Assembly (NCBI GenBank): GCA_951804985.1
Contig: OX638135.1
Location: 67,530,507-67,594,506 of the forward strand
Origin: Dryomyza anilis
Lineage: Eukaryota; Arthropoda; Insecta; Diptera; Dryomyzidae
Reading direction: 5' to 3'
DNA: 64,000 nucleotides
Within the stretch, counting starts at the first letter, position 1, and each line of letters opens with the position of its first letter. The notes under the pieces are model-generated. The model did not search any database. It saw only the letters and a program-made list of their open reading frames with translations, and was not told the DNA's origin. Made by a program: the position numbers and the translations under genes. Below, piece after piece: positions 23,913 through 34,540 of the stretch.

Positions 23913-25283
23913 TCATTTGGAATTGATTCGGAATTTGATCCGTCCAAAGAATAAGTTTAGATGGTTGTCGTACTTAGATAGCATGACATCTAACGACTTC
24001 TGGTCTAAGCCAACAACCAGGGTTGAGCCCTCCTTGTCCTCCGGACCTCGCTCTGGTTTATGGCTATAGATTTTCCATCCGTTCGTTTCGATGCCCTGGT
24101 TCTGAGCACGTAGGCAGGCAAACACTTCCGCTGTTTTCCTGATAGGACCAGGTATGCGCCTGCGTTTGGGTTCGTCTCCGCTGAAAACAGCGAAGCGCGA
24201 TTTGCCCAAGGAGGGGATTTTAGCAACGGCTGTGGCAATCCAATCGAAATTGGCTTGAGACGAGCATAGCACCTTCATGATGCCATCACTCGTCTCATAG
24301 CCTTTTGCGTTTGCACTGACACCGCCGGTGCTGACTAGCCGCCAAAGATGATCGGTGCAGTGTTTTACTTCTGCATCATTCATCTTTTGCTCCTTCCCCA
24401 ATTTGCCAATAATCGCAACCGGAAGAGCTTTGCGAGCAGCATGACGATATGATACTGCTAGCCTACCTCTGCCAGTGGATGTTGAAGGCAGTTCATCCGC
24501 AGCCGATCCGGAACATGAAGCACCAGTGCTCTTGCTTGTTGAAGCAATATCACTGGAAACTGTCGAGTTCTGGGAGTTACGGGGTTTCGCAGTAGCAGTG
24601 AAGGTTTTAAACTTCTTGCCATTGCGCTTCTCAGGTGCATTGGCAGCCACAACAGCAGCAGCGGATGGTCCGGCTTCAGTCGGAGTAACCTCCACCGATC
24701 TATCGCGTTTTGCTGTGGTAGCTGGGGAAGAGAAAGCTCCAGCGTCGCCTTTAGCCTTTTCAGCCTCTTTGCGATCTTTCGCTTTATTCTTCCTTCTCCT
24801 ACTCACCTGGGCATCGGATAACCTGACCTCCGTATTCAGAGATCCGGGTCCGGTCTCCAATGGAAGTTTAGCTTCCAGTTGGGTGTCGGTCTCTCTAGGA
24901 TTAGATGCTGGTAAGACACCACTTTCCTTTGATCGACCCATGTTTCCAAATACGTGACAGAAAGGAGCCCTGAGAGGAAACAACACTGTCGAGCAGCCAT
25001 ACAGTGGAGGATTAGTCGTAGGCATAGCCGAACCGACACTTTCCTCTACTTGTATGGGAACCGCTGCGTTGTCGTTATCCTCCTCTAGATTCCTAGCTGT
25101 CTCATAAATTTGGGAGATGGAGGGGCACGATGAACCCCCTGCTACAGGAGCAGAGAGGTTCATCGTACCAGGGTTGGTTGCGTGGATTGAGGCCTCAAGA
25201 ATCCTTGCCTCAGCCGCCGAAGCGGGTGGATTGCCACTTTTGTGGGTACCACCTGGAGTAGTTAAATCTTTATGTTGACCCAT
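23913..25283 (-). CDS. LOA-type ORF1 protein (Gag-like), intact 456 aa
   Basis: An uninterrupted 456-codon frame from Met at 25283. The N-terminal half is Ser/Pro/Ala-rich and low in structure. A Lys/Arg-rich stretch near residues 165-185 (RRRKNKAKDRKEAEKAKGDA) could be a nuclear signal or RNA-binding patch. The C-terminal ~170 residues (from about AARKALPVAI to the end) resemble the DUF4780 domain, including the KRRRIPGPIRKTAEVFACLR and LFFGRIKFRI stretches. No CCHC knuckle is present, unlike I- or Jockey-type ORF1 proteins. It is expected to coat element RNA. This is the only complete, undamaged element protein in the window. Confidence 0.8.
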   Translation of the reverse strand: MGQHKDLTTPGGTHKSGNPPASAAEARILEASIHATNPGTMNLSAPVAGGSSCPSISQIYETARNLEEDNDNAAVPIQVEESVGSAMPTTNPPLYGCSTVLFPLRAPFCHVFGNMGRSKESGVLPASNPRETDTQLEAKLPLETGPGSLNTEVRLSDAQVSRRRKNKAKDRKEAEKAKGDAGAFSSPATTAKRDRSVEVTPTEAGPSAAAVVAANAPEKRNGKKFKTFTATAKPRNSQNSTVSSDIASTSKSTGASCSGSAADELPSTSTGRGRLAVSYRHAARKALPVAIIGKLGKEQKMNDAEVKHCTDHLWRLVSTGGVSANAKGYETSDGIMKVLCSSQANFDWIATAVAKIPSLGKSRFAVFSGDEPKRRRIPGPIRKTAEVFACLRAQNQGIETNGWKIYSHKPERGPEDKEGSTLVVGLDQKSLDVMLSKYDNHLNLFFGRIKFRINSK

Positions 25284-25493
25284 CGCGGTGGTATAGGGGT
25301 TTCTTTAGAGTCTGCCACCCCACCAATAAAAAAGACTATGGTAGTATTTAGTTCATTACTCATCACAAGCCTGTCTGACAAGGGTGACCCTACCAGAAAC
25401 TTAAAAAAAAAAAAAAAGTTTCCGTCAGCTTAGCCTTATTGAGTCATTGTATCTTAAGCCCCCACACCACGTCAAGGTAACCACCACGTGGGG
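25284..25493 (-). promoter_or_regulatory. 5' leader of LOA-type element
   Basis: On the minus strand this 210-bp leader starts CCCCACGTGGTGGTTACCTT near 25493 and ends at the ORF1 ATG. A second CACC/GTGG-rich run and a 14-bp T tract (A on plus, about 25401-25415) lie within. Non-LTR leaders usually hold an internal promoter, but no specific motif can be named here. Confidence 0.4.
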
Positions 25494-27465
25494 GAATTTG
25501 GATTTATATTGAAATGTATGACTTTAAAAGGTAATTAAAAAACACAGTGATGACTGGAATGTCTATTGAAAATTTCAGAAATATTGTAATTTGGTGTTGA
25601 AATATATTAGATAATAAAATTATGGACGAAACGTTGCTGCGTTGTTCAATTAAACATATTTTTGTAAAGATAAATCGAGAGAGGGTATTTGAAATTATGT
25701 GAAATGGCAATGTCAACTTTCTTAACAGCGAGAGCGCTCACTCACTACACATTAACAGAATACAACGTTTGAGAAGTACTGGAATCTCTCTTAAATAGTT
25801 AACAGACAGTGATCACTTATGTTAAGCTGAGTTATTTAACAGCGATCGTGACGACGAAATTGTTTTTTTTTTTTCGAATTAACGGAGACTGATCAATGTT
25901 GTAGCGTGCTCTGTTACAGCGATCGACAAATGTATATGCCAAAATTGGTGAACGTTAGAAATATTGTGTTCGGCTCGCAGTCCAACGCACTAACCACTGA
26001 GCTTCCGCGGCTACTACACAATTTTAATACATATAAAATTGAACTTTAAATTTCGCACAAAATATTAACACGAACAAAATTTTAAATTAAAATTTGTTTG
26101 AAATTAACACTTTTTGAAACTTTCGCTAATCTTTTTTTTAGGAACCTTTTATAATATTTTTTATTCTGATTTATTGAATTATAATCGCATATTTCGTTAT
26201 GTGATAATCATCGAATTTTATCATTTCTTCTAGAAAACATTGAAATATTAAGACACTCACTAAAATGTAATTTTTTTTACGCGCACTTTGCGTCATTTTT
26301 CTCAATACGCTTGATACTTTGTACTGATAAACGAATAAAATTAATTGCAACGAACCTTTGCTGAATATATTGAGTAAAGATGAGTTGCAGCAAGTATATA
26401 TGAACTAGATGAATTGAAACCATACTTCAGCAATCTGGTTTGGACAGGACCATGTAGAAATGGGAATTGAAATGATGAGTGGAAATGATGAATTTGTTGT
26501 AGGTAGGTAACAATCAAAAACGTCGAAGGAATGGGTGAATTCTTCAGTGAAATCGCTGGCAGAAATATTGTAACGAAGTCAAACTGATTTGGACAAGGAA
26601 AAAAATAAGCAGCATTCGTTATAAAATTTATTCTTAATTCTTACCAATGATATGATCGGAAACCAAGTTAACGAGAATATTTCTTGTTACTTAACATTAA
26701 AATTAAAGTTTAAAAGGAAATATAAAATAGATAAAATACTGCGAATTCTAACAGCTTTAAGCGCCGCCTGTATTATAAGTTGTGAACAAAAACTTAAGCG
26801 TAGACAATATTGAAAAATGTTAACTATTTACGGAGTACATTACAGACGACGTAACGGAAGTAAATGTGATTGCTAATATTAAGACAAGGAATGTAAAGAC
26901 ATTGATATACTAATAAAATTATATTAAAGAATAAAATATACAAAATAATTGTTTATTAAAAATTATTATTATATTATATATTATATGAGCAAATCGCAAT
27001 GGAATAAATTTCTCAAAAAAAAAAAAAAATGCAATAGCATATATTGAGGGAAAAAAGTAATAAAAATGTAATAAATTTAAAAACTTTTTGACTCTTTTTT
27101 ATTTTAACTTAATACTTTTTATTTAAACTTGGAGTAAATTTTTTTATTTTAATTTTAAGTAAATACTTTTTTTTCTAATTTTATTAAATAGGTAATAAAT
27201 TTCTGTTAAAAATATTTGTATAATAATAATATTTTTCAAATGCGCAAGTAATAAAATTAAATACTTTTTATTTACTTTGAAATTAAATGTCGCGTAATAT
27301 GTATGAAATATTTTTTTATTACAAAAGTATTTAAATAAATTTTATAGAATTGTTTTTCATTTTTTTACGTCACTTTTTCGTCGTGAATCACATAGTGTCT
27401 CACTTCCAGTATCATTTTGTCTTAAAAAAATTAACTGTCACAATAGTTGAGCGGCACTGAAATCA
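25494..27465. repeat. Composite repeat unit 1: Y block
   Basis: About 2 kb homologous to 47605-47957 plus 50970-52761 and, in part, to 18287-18600. No coding sequence is recognised. The sister copy carries an RTE element near 47958/50970, and a SINE fragment sits at 25973-26015 in this copy. Confidence 0.85.
25973..26015 (-). mobile_element. SINE fragment (tRNA head only)
   Basis: This 43-bp piece matches the tRNA-like head of the SINE at 17985-18286 and sits at the same position within the Y repeat (followed by CTACACAATTTTAAT). The body has been deleted. It shows that the 18-kb and 26-kb repeat copies share one ancestral SINE insertion. Confidence 0.8.
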
Positions 27466-27835
27466 GTTGAGCATTATCGCTCAAACTTGTTTGAGCAATC
27501 AACAATCGCTCAACAATCTTCGCTCAACCGCCACCGCTCAAACTCATTTGTGCGATCAACCATCACTCAACCCTCACTCAACCCTCTTCCCTCAAGCTCA
27601 TTTAAGCGATCAAAAATCGCTCAACCCTCTTCGCTCATTTGAGCGAACCCCAATCGCTCAACCTTCTTTGCTCAAACTCATTTGTGTGATCAACCATCGC
27701 TCAACCCTTTTCGCTCAACCTTCTTCGCTCAAACTCATTTGAGCGATCAAAAATCGCTCAACCCTCTTCGCTCAAGCTCATTTGAGCGATCAACAATAGC
27801 TCAACACTCTTCGCTCAACCTCATTTGAGCGATCA
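27466..27835. repeat. Palindromic minisatellite (GCTCAAACTCATTTGAGCGATCAA...)n
   Basis: About eight imperfect units of roughly 40-45 bp. Each contains the near-palindrome GCTCAAACTCATTTGAGC followed by GATCAAnAATCGCTCAACCCTCTT. The inverted symmetry of every unit means the array can form a series of hairpins. A shorter array of the same unit is at 57013-57146. Confidence 0.9.
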
Positions 27836-28643
27836 AAGAATTACTGAAAAGAATTATTGTTTGCTGACTTTGATGTCGATGGAAATGTTGATATGGCTTT
27901 GCAATCGGAAACGGAAATGGAATTTTCACGATGCAACAGCGTATGATGACGCTTGTTGCATTTGCAGCAGCTGTGAGGACTTTTACAATATCGAACTGCA
28001 ATTACAATTTAAGCAAAGACCATATTTTAGAACATGCGATGTTATATCTGTAGAATTTAGCTTTAGAAATCGAGGGCATATCCGAATGGTATGCTGCTCA
28101 TCAGGACAAAGTTTGCAGGATGGAATAGAACGTTTGGTTGATACGTATTTACCTATTTATGTGGATTGTTGTATGTGGAAGTAGTGGACGATTTTTTAAA
28201 AGATAATTTATGCTGAAATGAACTTTTAATATCAGAAACAGCCTCCAAAGTCTGATATCACCTTGTTAAAATGGAATCTAGATCGGTCCACTTTGGAATA
28301 TCTGTTTTATTTCAAAGGAACTCTTCCCAAAGAGATAATGTTGTATCTGGAAGCTTTGTGGAACAAAGATAAATAATTAAGCAATCCCAAATATTTGTGG
28401 AAATGTCACACAGTGCATGGGCGGTTATGCAACTGTGGATATCTCTTTTGATTTTTTGTAATTGCAATACCAGATTCGTTTGGTATATGCAGAAGACTAA
28501 ACATACTTCTCAACTGGCTGTTGACGAGAATTCGTTTGTTCTCAAAACAATCTTTGAGGTTTTACCACGCTCTGGCAAAACCATCATTAGTGAGAGGCGA
28601 TTTTTTTTAGTATATATCGGGCCTTCCCCCGAGTTTTTTTGGT
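27836..28643. other. Unidentified repeat block Z, copy 1
   Basis: Repeated at about 57147-57910 with high similarity, including indels that alter the frames. Short plus frames (27825-28184, 28397-28651) exist, but differences between the copies do not preserve them and no domain is recognised. It is probably the degenerate continuation of the BEL-like element on the minus strand. Confidence 0.5.
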
Positions 28644-29093
28644 TCAGATGAAACAACAAAGATCGCTAAAGGATGACCACATGAGATAGTCTCCAGTGAA
28701 TATCTCAGTATCACATGGAGGTAAGCGGAAATTTTGACTGAAATTTTGAATTTTGAGAACTAAAGAATTGGAAGAATCTACGGAACCTAGCCACAACTTT
28801 TGAAAACATTCACCTAACCGAGCGACGCACCGAACGTAAGCTTGATAATTGCTGTGGTAGCGACCCTTTATGGTTTCCAAATCGTATGATGCATCAGATT
28901 CTGAAGCATTATCCTTCTGCGTTGAAATTTTCACAAGGCAGCATTCGCAAGCTGTCTTCACATTTATCCAAATCGACTTGATCTCGTCTCGATGTACTTC
29001 TATTGTGTGCGTCGAGTATCCTGCAAGTGTTGCATCTGAAAGCTTCGCCTCAAATTCCATCAAGCTGTCTGTAAGACGAATTAATGAATCCAA
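28644..29093 (-). pseudogene. BEL/Pao-like Gag N-terminal fragment, copy 1
   Basis: A 149-codon minus-strand frame with a helical, charged N-terminal part (LMEFEAKLSDATLAGYSTHT and following). It then reads FRLPPCDTEIFTGDYLMWSS followed by FSDLC. The RLPP...FxGDYxxWxxFxDL pattern is the signature of the DUF1759 region of BEL/Pao Gag. The full Gag would continue several hundred residues; here it ends within the signature. A second copy at 57914-58363 differs at several residues. The fragment belongs to the composite repeat unit. Confidence 0.6.
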
Positions 29094-29334
29094 AGCGGCT
29101 ATGATAAATAATAGGTAACGTCGGCGGTGAATGAAAAAAGCACGAAGAAACGCGAATTTATCGAACGTAAAAAATTGTTGTTTTTATTTTTTGAAAATAT
29201 GAAAACCAATTCTCAATAAATTTATTAATGAAATATAAATTTATCGCAAATGTGATATAAACCACCAGAAAAAGAAGAATTAAATGAAAAATAATTCACA
29301 AGTCTGAACTCCAAGAAATTTTAGAAATATGTGG

Positions 29335-29338
29335 TTAT
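29335..29338. repeat. Left 4-bp target duplication (TTAT) of giant-LTR gypsy
   Basis: TTAT occurs immediately before the LTR start and again at 47055-47058 after the last LTR. The empty site GTGGTTATACTGAATTA is seen at about 58602-58618 and 19578-19594. Confidence 0.85.
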
Positions 29339-31176
29339 TGTAATGGCGCTTTTAGAGGCGTAAAATGCATTTTCAGTTTATTTGTTTTACATATCGCTTT
29401 CCATTAATTTACGACTGTGGCGCCATCTAGTTGTCGCTGCGAACAAATGTGACATCAGTTGCGTGCAATTTCATATTCTTTACTTCCAAATTTATTGTAT
29501 TTTTCTTTAACGTAATTGGAAAAATTTCGTTAGCTGCTCAATTCAGCAAACTTCATGCCTACACAAATTAATTTGATCTGTCTTTTCAGATTCAAATTTC
29601 GCCAAACGAATACGTCTAAGTTTTGTTAAAAAAAAATTAAAAAGTTTATTAAAATTTAATTTGTTTTTTTTTAAATTTGGAAAAATATAAATGTATTAGA
29701 ATAAATTAATTTATTCTAAATTACATACCTTTATTTATATTGAATAAAAATCGTGAGTATTAAATGAAATTGTAAATTTTGTTATCATAATTTAGTAAAA
29801 TAAATTAATTTGAAATAAGTCTAATTTATTGAGACACTCAACTTTTGCTACACTTTTGAAAAATTCGCATTTTGTTGCAACAATTAAATTGTGAAAGGAA
29901 TTAATTTCCAAGTTGCACATTTTTTTAGAAAATGTAAGTTTTTCTATTTATTTGTGATTTACATTTTTTTTAATAAATTTAATATTTATAGCAATTATTA
30001 GCATATCAAATATAGACGGATCAGAAATCTTTTAATTTTTATTGATTGTTGGTGCCACGTTCAATACTGGGAAATTTCATTTATTTCCCTCTCTCTTCAT
30101 TTTATAATATTAATCAAATCGATTCTCACAGATCTGGCACCAAATTGCAAAAACAATTTGGCTGTATCAACTTGATCGCACATAAGCATTACATGTGGGA
30201 GCAGTTGATAAGTGCAACAATCGATCAAAGCATTACGCATTGTCACAGGTCACAACATTGCAACAGTGAATATTAGCAGAGCTCATTAGTCGCAGCATCA
30301 ATAACGCCACGGTCGTGTTAAATTTAAAAGAAAAAAAAACTAAAAAGTACAGCCAAGTGTTATGGTGTATAAATTAAAAATAAACCTCGCAAAGCCTATT
30401 TCGTTAAAGAAGAAAATCATAAAAAAAACGTATGTGGCTAAAGTGAAAAAAGCCCGAAATACCCTTAAAAAATATATATATATATATTTTGTGAAATTTG
30501 GTCGAAATATCCAAACAACAACAAAAAAGAAAAAAACAAAATACTTAAATCTAAAAAAAAGTAATTCCAAAAATACCATAAATAGAGTAAACTCCGTAAT
30601 AATGAAAAATTTTGTATTATAAGTGGTTAATAATACAAAACGAGAAAAATTAATTCGTGAATGCAAGTGCCAAAAAAAAAAAGTTTTAAAATCTTAAAAT
30701 TAGCCTAAAACTAGTTTAAAAATGGTTTAAAATATAATAAAATAATATAAAAGATATTTATAAAAATCTTTATAATAGCTGAAAATGATTAAAAATGCTT
30801 AACAATAATTTAAAATTGTTTAAAAATGTTGCTATATATTTATAAAGAAAAAAAAAATAATTGGGTGTAAAAAAATATATTGAATAAATAATTTAGAATC
30901 AGTTTGGATAAATATTTGTTAAAATCATTTTTAAATGACAAATATAATAATTAAAACAATTTAAAAGTAACACACACATATATGTATTTTTTAAACATGT
31001 TTTCTAATTTTAATTTATATAAAAATAATAAATTCTAAAAATATTTAAAACCTTCATATATTCAAAATGATGAATCCCCTTTAAAAAAAAATATTACGAA
31101 AAAAAAGTATAGTATAATATATATTTTTAAAAATTTAGTGAAAACGTGGTTTTTAAATATAATGCTAAAATAAAAT

Positions 31177-31184
31177 GTATAACA
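31177..31184. repeat. Left 8-bp target duplication (GTATAACA) of hAT-like element
   Basis: GTATAACA precedes CAGAGATTG here and follows CTCTG at 32056-32063 and 32951-32958. LTR2 has a single GTATAACA at about 41314-41322, the empty site. Confidence 0.85.
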
Positions 31185-31352
31185 CAGAGATTGAAAAAAA
31201 ACCGTACGCTACACGTACCGTACGTCAAGAGAACGCAAACACTATCTTGCAGGGTAGCGTTTGTGTTTGTGAACACAAACTTTAACGCTACAAAACGAAC
31301 ACTAACAGAAAGAATAGAACACAACGATAACGAATTCCGATGCGTACACATA

Positions 31353-31575
31353 CTTTTTTATTGCGGAATTCGATAGTAGAGGTCGAGAAATGGATGTAGC
31401 CACCGAGAGGGGTAGGCCACGCCCACTCCAAGTGGGCGGAAATCGCCTTTTTGTACGAACTTTTTTTATTGCGGAATTCGATAGTAGAGGTCGAGAAATG
31501 GATGTGGCCACCGAGAGGGGTAGGCAACGCCCACTCTGAGTTGGCGGAAATCGCCTTTTCGTACCAACTTTTTTG
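31353..31575 (-). repeat. Fold-back arm, two ~112-bp units (minus orientation)
   Basis: Two units, each with GCGGAATTCGATAGTAGAGG, then GAGAAATGGATGT, CCACCGAGAGGGGTAGGC and GGCGGAAATCGCC. They are the reverse complement of the units at 32246-32504. A 19-bp palindrome (GATAGCGGAATTCGCTATC, 31575-31593) follows. Confidence 0.9.
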
Positions 31576-32245
31576 ATAGCGGAATTCGCTATCAAAAAAG
31601 TGGATTAGGCCCTCTATCGGGGCCTAATCCACTTCTATCACTTGGTGGAAGCGCTACAAAACCTCTGGTAGTGGTAAAAATTTTTAAAATAACACAAAAC
31701 AAAATTCTAAAAAACCACTAAAAAAACACTAAAAGAACACTAAAAAAACACTAAAAAAACTCTAAAAGAACACTAAAAAGAACACTAAATTAACGCTAAA
31801 AATAACGCTAAAAATACACAAACACTTACTTCGAGATAGAGGATGTGTTCCTGGTACACTAAGCAATGTTGTATACTGATCTGTTTCCGTTGCGTTATAT
31901 TCGTAGTGTATTAGTTAGTGTTCGCAAACACAAACGCTAAGAAGGAAGGTAGCGTTAGTGTTTTTCATGTTAGGTTTGTGTTTTCGTAGTGTTCGTATCA
32001 AAGAACAGTTCAGTACAGTAAGGTACAGTACGTTAGTGTTTTTTTTCGATCTCTGGTATAACATGTAAAAATAAAATACAAAAAGAAAAACATACCGTTT
32101 TAAAAAATTTGAAAATTAAAAATATAATAAAAATAAAACATGTTTAATTACTAAATTAATATTTAGATTATACATTAAATTGATTTAAGTTTAGAATTCA
32201 TGGTTAACCAGTGGTTTCAAAGAAGTTGTGATTGTTGGTAATCTC

Positions 32246-32504
32246 GTGGCCTACCCCTCTCGGTGGCTACATCCATTTCTCGACCTCTACTATCGAATTC
32301 CGCAATAAAAAAAAGTTGGTACAAAAAGGCGATTTCCGCCAACTCGGAGTGGGCGTGGCCTACCCCTCTCGGTGGCCACATCCATTTCTCGACCTCCTCT
32401 ATCGAATTCCGCAATAAAAAAAAGTTGGTACAAAAAGGCGATTTCCGCCCTCTCGGAGTGGGCGTGGCTTACCCCTCTCGATGGCCACATCCATTTCTCA
32501 ACTT
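32246..32504 (+). repeat. Fold-back arm, ~2.3 units (plus orientation)
   Basis: Units of the same ~112-bp repeat in the opposite direction, with GTGGCCTACCCCTCTCGG and GGCGATTTCCGCC. The arm starts abruptly at 32246 directly after duplicated LTR sequence. Confidence 0.9.
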
Positions 32505-33140
32505 CCTCTATCGGGGCCTAATCCACTTCTATCACTTGGTGGAAGCGCTACAAAACCTCTGGTAGTGGTAAAAATTTTTAAAATAACACAAAACAAAATT
32601 CTAAAAAACCACTAAAAAAACACTAAAAGAACACTAAAAAAACACAAAAAAAAACTCTAAAAGAACACTAAAAAGAACACTAAATTAACGCTAAAAATAA
32701 CGCTAAAAATACACAAACACTTACTTCGAGATAGAGGATGTGTTCCTGGTACACTAAGCAATGTTGTATACTGATCTGTTTCCGTTGCGTTATATTCGTA
32801 GTGTATTAGTTAGTGTTCGCAAACACAAACGCTAAGAAGGAAGGTAGCGTTAGTGTTTTTCATGTTAGGTTTGTGTTTTCGTAGTGTTCGTATCAAAGAA
32901 CAGTTCAGTACAGTAAGGTACAGTACGTTAGTGTTTTTTTTCGATCTCTGGTATAACATGTAAAAATAAAATACAAAAAGAAAAACATACCGTTTTAAAA
33001 AATTTGAAAATTAAAAATATAATAAAAATAAAACATGTTTAAATACTAAATTAATATTTAGATTATACATTAAATTGATTTAAGTTTAGAATTCATGGTT
33101 AACCAGTGGTTTCAAAGAAGTTGTGATTGTTGGTAATCTC
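32505..33140. repeat. Duplicate of 31611-32245
   Basis: A ~636-bp segment that starts CCTCTATCGGGGCCTAATCC and includes the right end of the hAT-like element, its TSD and ~180 bp of LTR flank. It is repeated almost identically 895 bp apart. The arms separating the copies are inverted relative to the first set. Confidence 0.9.
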
Positions 33141-33907
33141 TTGTGATATAAAAAAACATAAAAAAATAATAGTGTTGCTAAACAATTATCGCAACATGTT
33201 GCGAATGTGTTCCCTCTTTCGCTTTTAAAATAATTTATAGCGCTCATCAGTACATCAACAACAACAACATCGTGATTCAACTCTACGAAAGATCTTTCGT
33301 CGAGGGAGCACCAATGCGGCGAATTCATGCGTACGTAAGTTTGTACTAATTGAAATTTTATAAATGTTCATAAATTAAAGAGCGAAGGTGAAATAAAGGT
33401 GACCAGCCGTAAAATTTAATTTATAAAAAAAATACAAGATTTGATTAAAGAAATGTTTTTATTGACTATTTTTATGAATAATTAATAAAATTAATTTAAT
33501 TCAACTAAAGTATCGAAAAAAAAAATTTTAAATCAAATTTTGTGCTGGACAAATAGCTATGTTAAACTTAATGTTTGAGATTTCTTTGATTTTGAAATTA
33601 TTGGTTAAGATCTTGTAGTTAATATGATAGGGATCACTATTTTATACAACAATGGAATTGTTTCAGTGGTCATGGCTGGGAGGGTAAAGGTTGTGCAAAT
33701 CAACCAAAATTCCTTCTGTTCACCTCTTTTCTTTCACAGCACGCGATATTAAATTAATTCTGTAGCGCAGTACTCAAAGCGGAAGTGGTGAAACAAGACC
33801 CCTATCCCCCGACGAGCACTATCCGGAGCCACCGCGTGCAACCGTTTCTGCTACTACCAAAAATATCTGCATCTTTTAGATCGTTGTATGCTACAGTTAT
33901 TAAATTT

Positions 33908-33925
33908 TGGCGCCCAACGTGTGGC
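33908..33925 (+). promoter_or_regulatory. Primer-binding site, tRNA-Lys type
   Basis: TGGCGCCCAACGTGTGGC lies 12 bp after the LTR1 end. The TGGCGCC start is complementary to the 3' end of a tRNA-Lys, as used by several gypsy elements. It primes minus-strand cDNA synthesis. Confidence 0.75.
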
Positions 33926-34540
33926 CTACACAAACATGATCAATTTTTTTTAGATCTTTTATGAAAAGTTTTATATTCTTCATATTAATTGCAGTGTAGC
34001 TCCTAATTAATTTCCCGGTTACTTCCATTATTCTTTGCTTTCTTTAATTTTCTTGATTCATTTTAATTTATTGGAATTTTTTAACGCTAAAAATGTAGAA
34101 GTAAATCAGCATTTAAAATGTTTCTCATACGTCTCATTCTATAAGTGAATTTTTTTTGCTGGTTTTTATGCTGATTTTGTTTGAATGCAGTTTCTGGTAT
34201 AATAAGCTAGAAACTGGCACAGTTCAAAACAGTCAATAGAGTATTTACCCTACATCCGATTCGTATGGACTTAGCAGATATCTTCTTTAAATAAATATCT
34301 AACGTACGTATTCAACTTCTTTATCTATTTTTTTTATTTAAAAAAAAAACTTTTTTCTTTTATACTCTTCATGCAAGTAAGAACTACACTACAAGTATCT
34401 AACGAGTAAACGTAAAAATCAAACATAATTCAAACATATTATTTTATTTTCGAATACCGATTTGAGCGCATTTATTTTGCGTTTATTAAATTTTTTCGTT
34501 GAAATATAAACAAATTTACTTGGTGTTCAAGAATTTGTAT
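33926..34540 (+). other. 5' leader of giant-LTR gypsy element
   Basis: AT-rich internal leader between primer-binding site and a TIR insertion. No reading frame of note is seen; a T-rich run near 34325-34365 stands out. Confidence 0.5.

Larger units (their letters stand above)
20175..25493 (-). mobile_element. LOA-type non-LTR retrotransposon, nearly full length
   Basis: About 5.3 kb on the minus strand: a 5' leader (25493 down to 25284), ORF1 (25283-23913), ORF2 (23875-20277) and an A-rich 3' end. A 12-bp duplication flanks it. Its base composition is much less AT-rich than the surroundings, consistent with a younger, once-coding insertion. RNase H after RT and a DUF4780-like ORF1 C-terminus point to the LOA/I group. 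Only ORF2 is visibly broken (about 21474-21607). Confidence 0.85.
31185..32950. mobile_element. hAT-like non-autonomous element with fold-back arms, rearranged
   Basis: It begins CAGAGATTGAAAAAAAAC and ends in the reverse complement CAGAGATCGAAAAAAAAC (positions 32055 and again 32950). CAGRG-type ends with an 8-bp duplication fit the hAT superfamily. Subterminal sequence is rich in short repeats such as GCGTTTGTGTTTG and AACACTAA. The core holds fold-back arms of ~112-bp units. No transposase frame is present; short ATG frames over the arms are repeat artefacts. A first right end plus TSD occurs at 32055-32063 and a second at 32950-32958, because a segment including LTR flank was duplicated. 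Confidence 0.75.
29339..33895 (+). repeat. Giant LTR 1 (5' LTR) of Ty3/gypsy element
   Basis: It starts TGTAATGGCGCTTTTAGAGG and ends GTTGTATGCTACA, the same ends as LTR3 (43482-47054). Its length is 4557 bp, enlarged by a hAT-like insertion and an ~895-bp duplication (31185-32950 and flank). The remainder is AT-rich with a CGAAAGATCTTTCG palindrome near 33286. A primer-binding site follows 12 bp after the end. Confidence 0.85.

Noticed and set aside
24475..24957. 160-codon plus-strand frame
   Set aside because: Antisense to the intact LOA ORF1; no motif, and open only because of the GC-richer composition there.
27466..27835. CRISPR-like array
   Set aside because: Repeats are imperfect, units are contiguous without unique spacers of constant length, and the setting is eukaryotic.
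27825..28184. Possible small gene with Cys-rich C-terminus in block Z
   Set aside because: The second copy at 57.2 kb carries indels that destroy the frame, so it is not under coding constraint.
30340..30666. Phe-rich and Lys-rich overlapping frames in LTR1
   Set aside because: Homopolymer-driven frames in AT-rich LTR sequence; not conserved in LTR2 or LTR3.
31288..31595. Overlapping Ser/Arg-rich frames over the fold-back units (also 32217-32565)
   Set aside because: They follow the 112-bp repeat units and their junctions; the inverted copies give equivalent frames on the other strand.
33086..33328. Minus-strand frame starting MNSPHWCSLDERSF, repeated at 41613, 45778 and 59485
   Set aside because: It recurs only because it lies in the repeated LTR. 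The C-terminal part differs through indels and no domain is seen.
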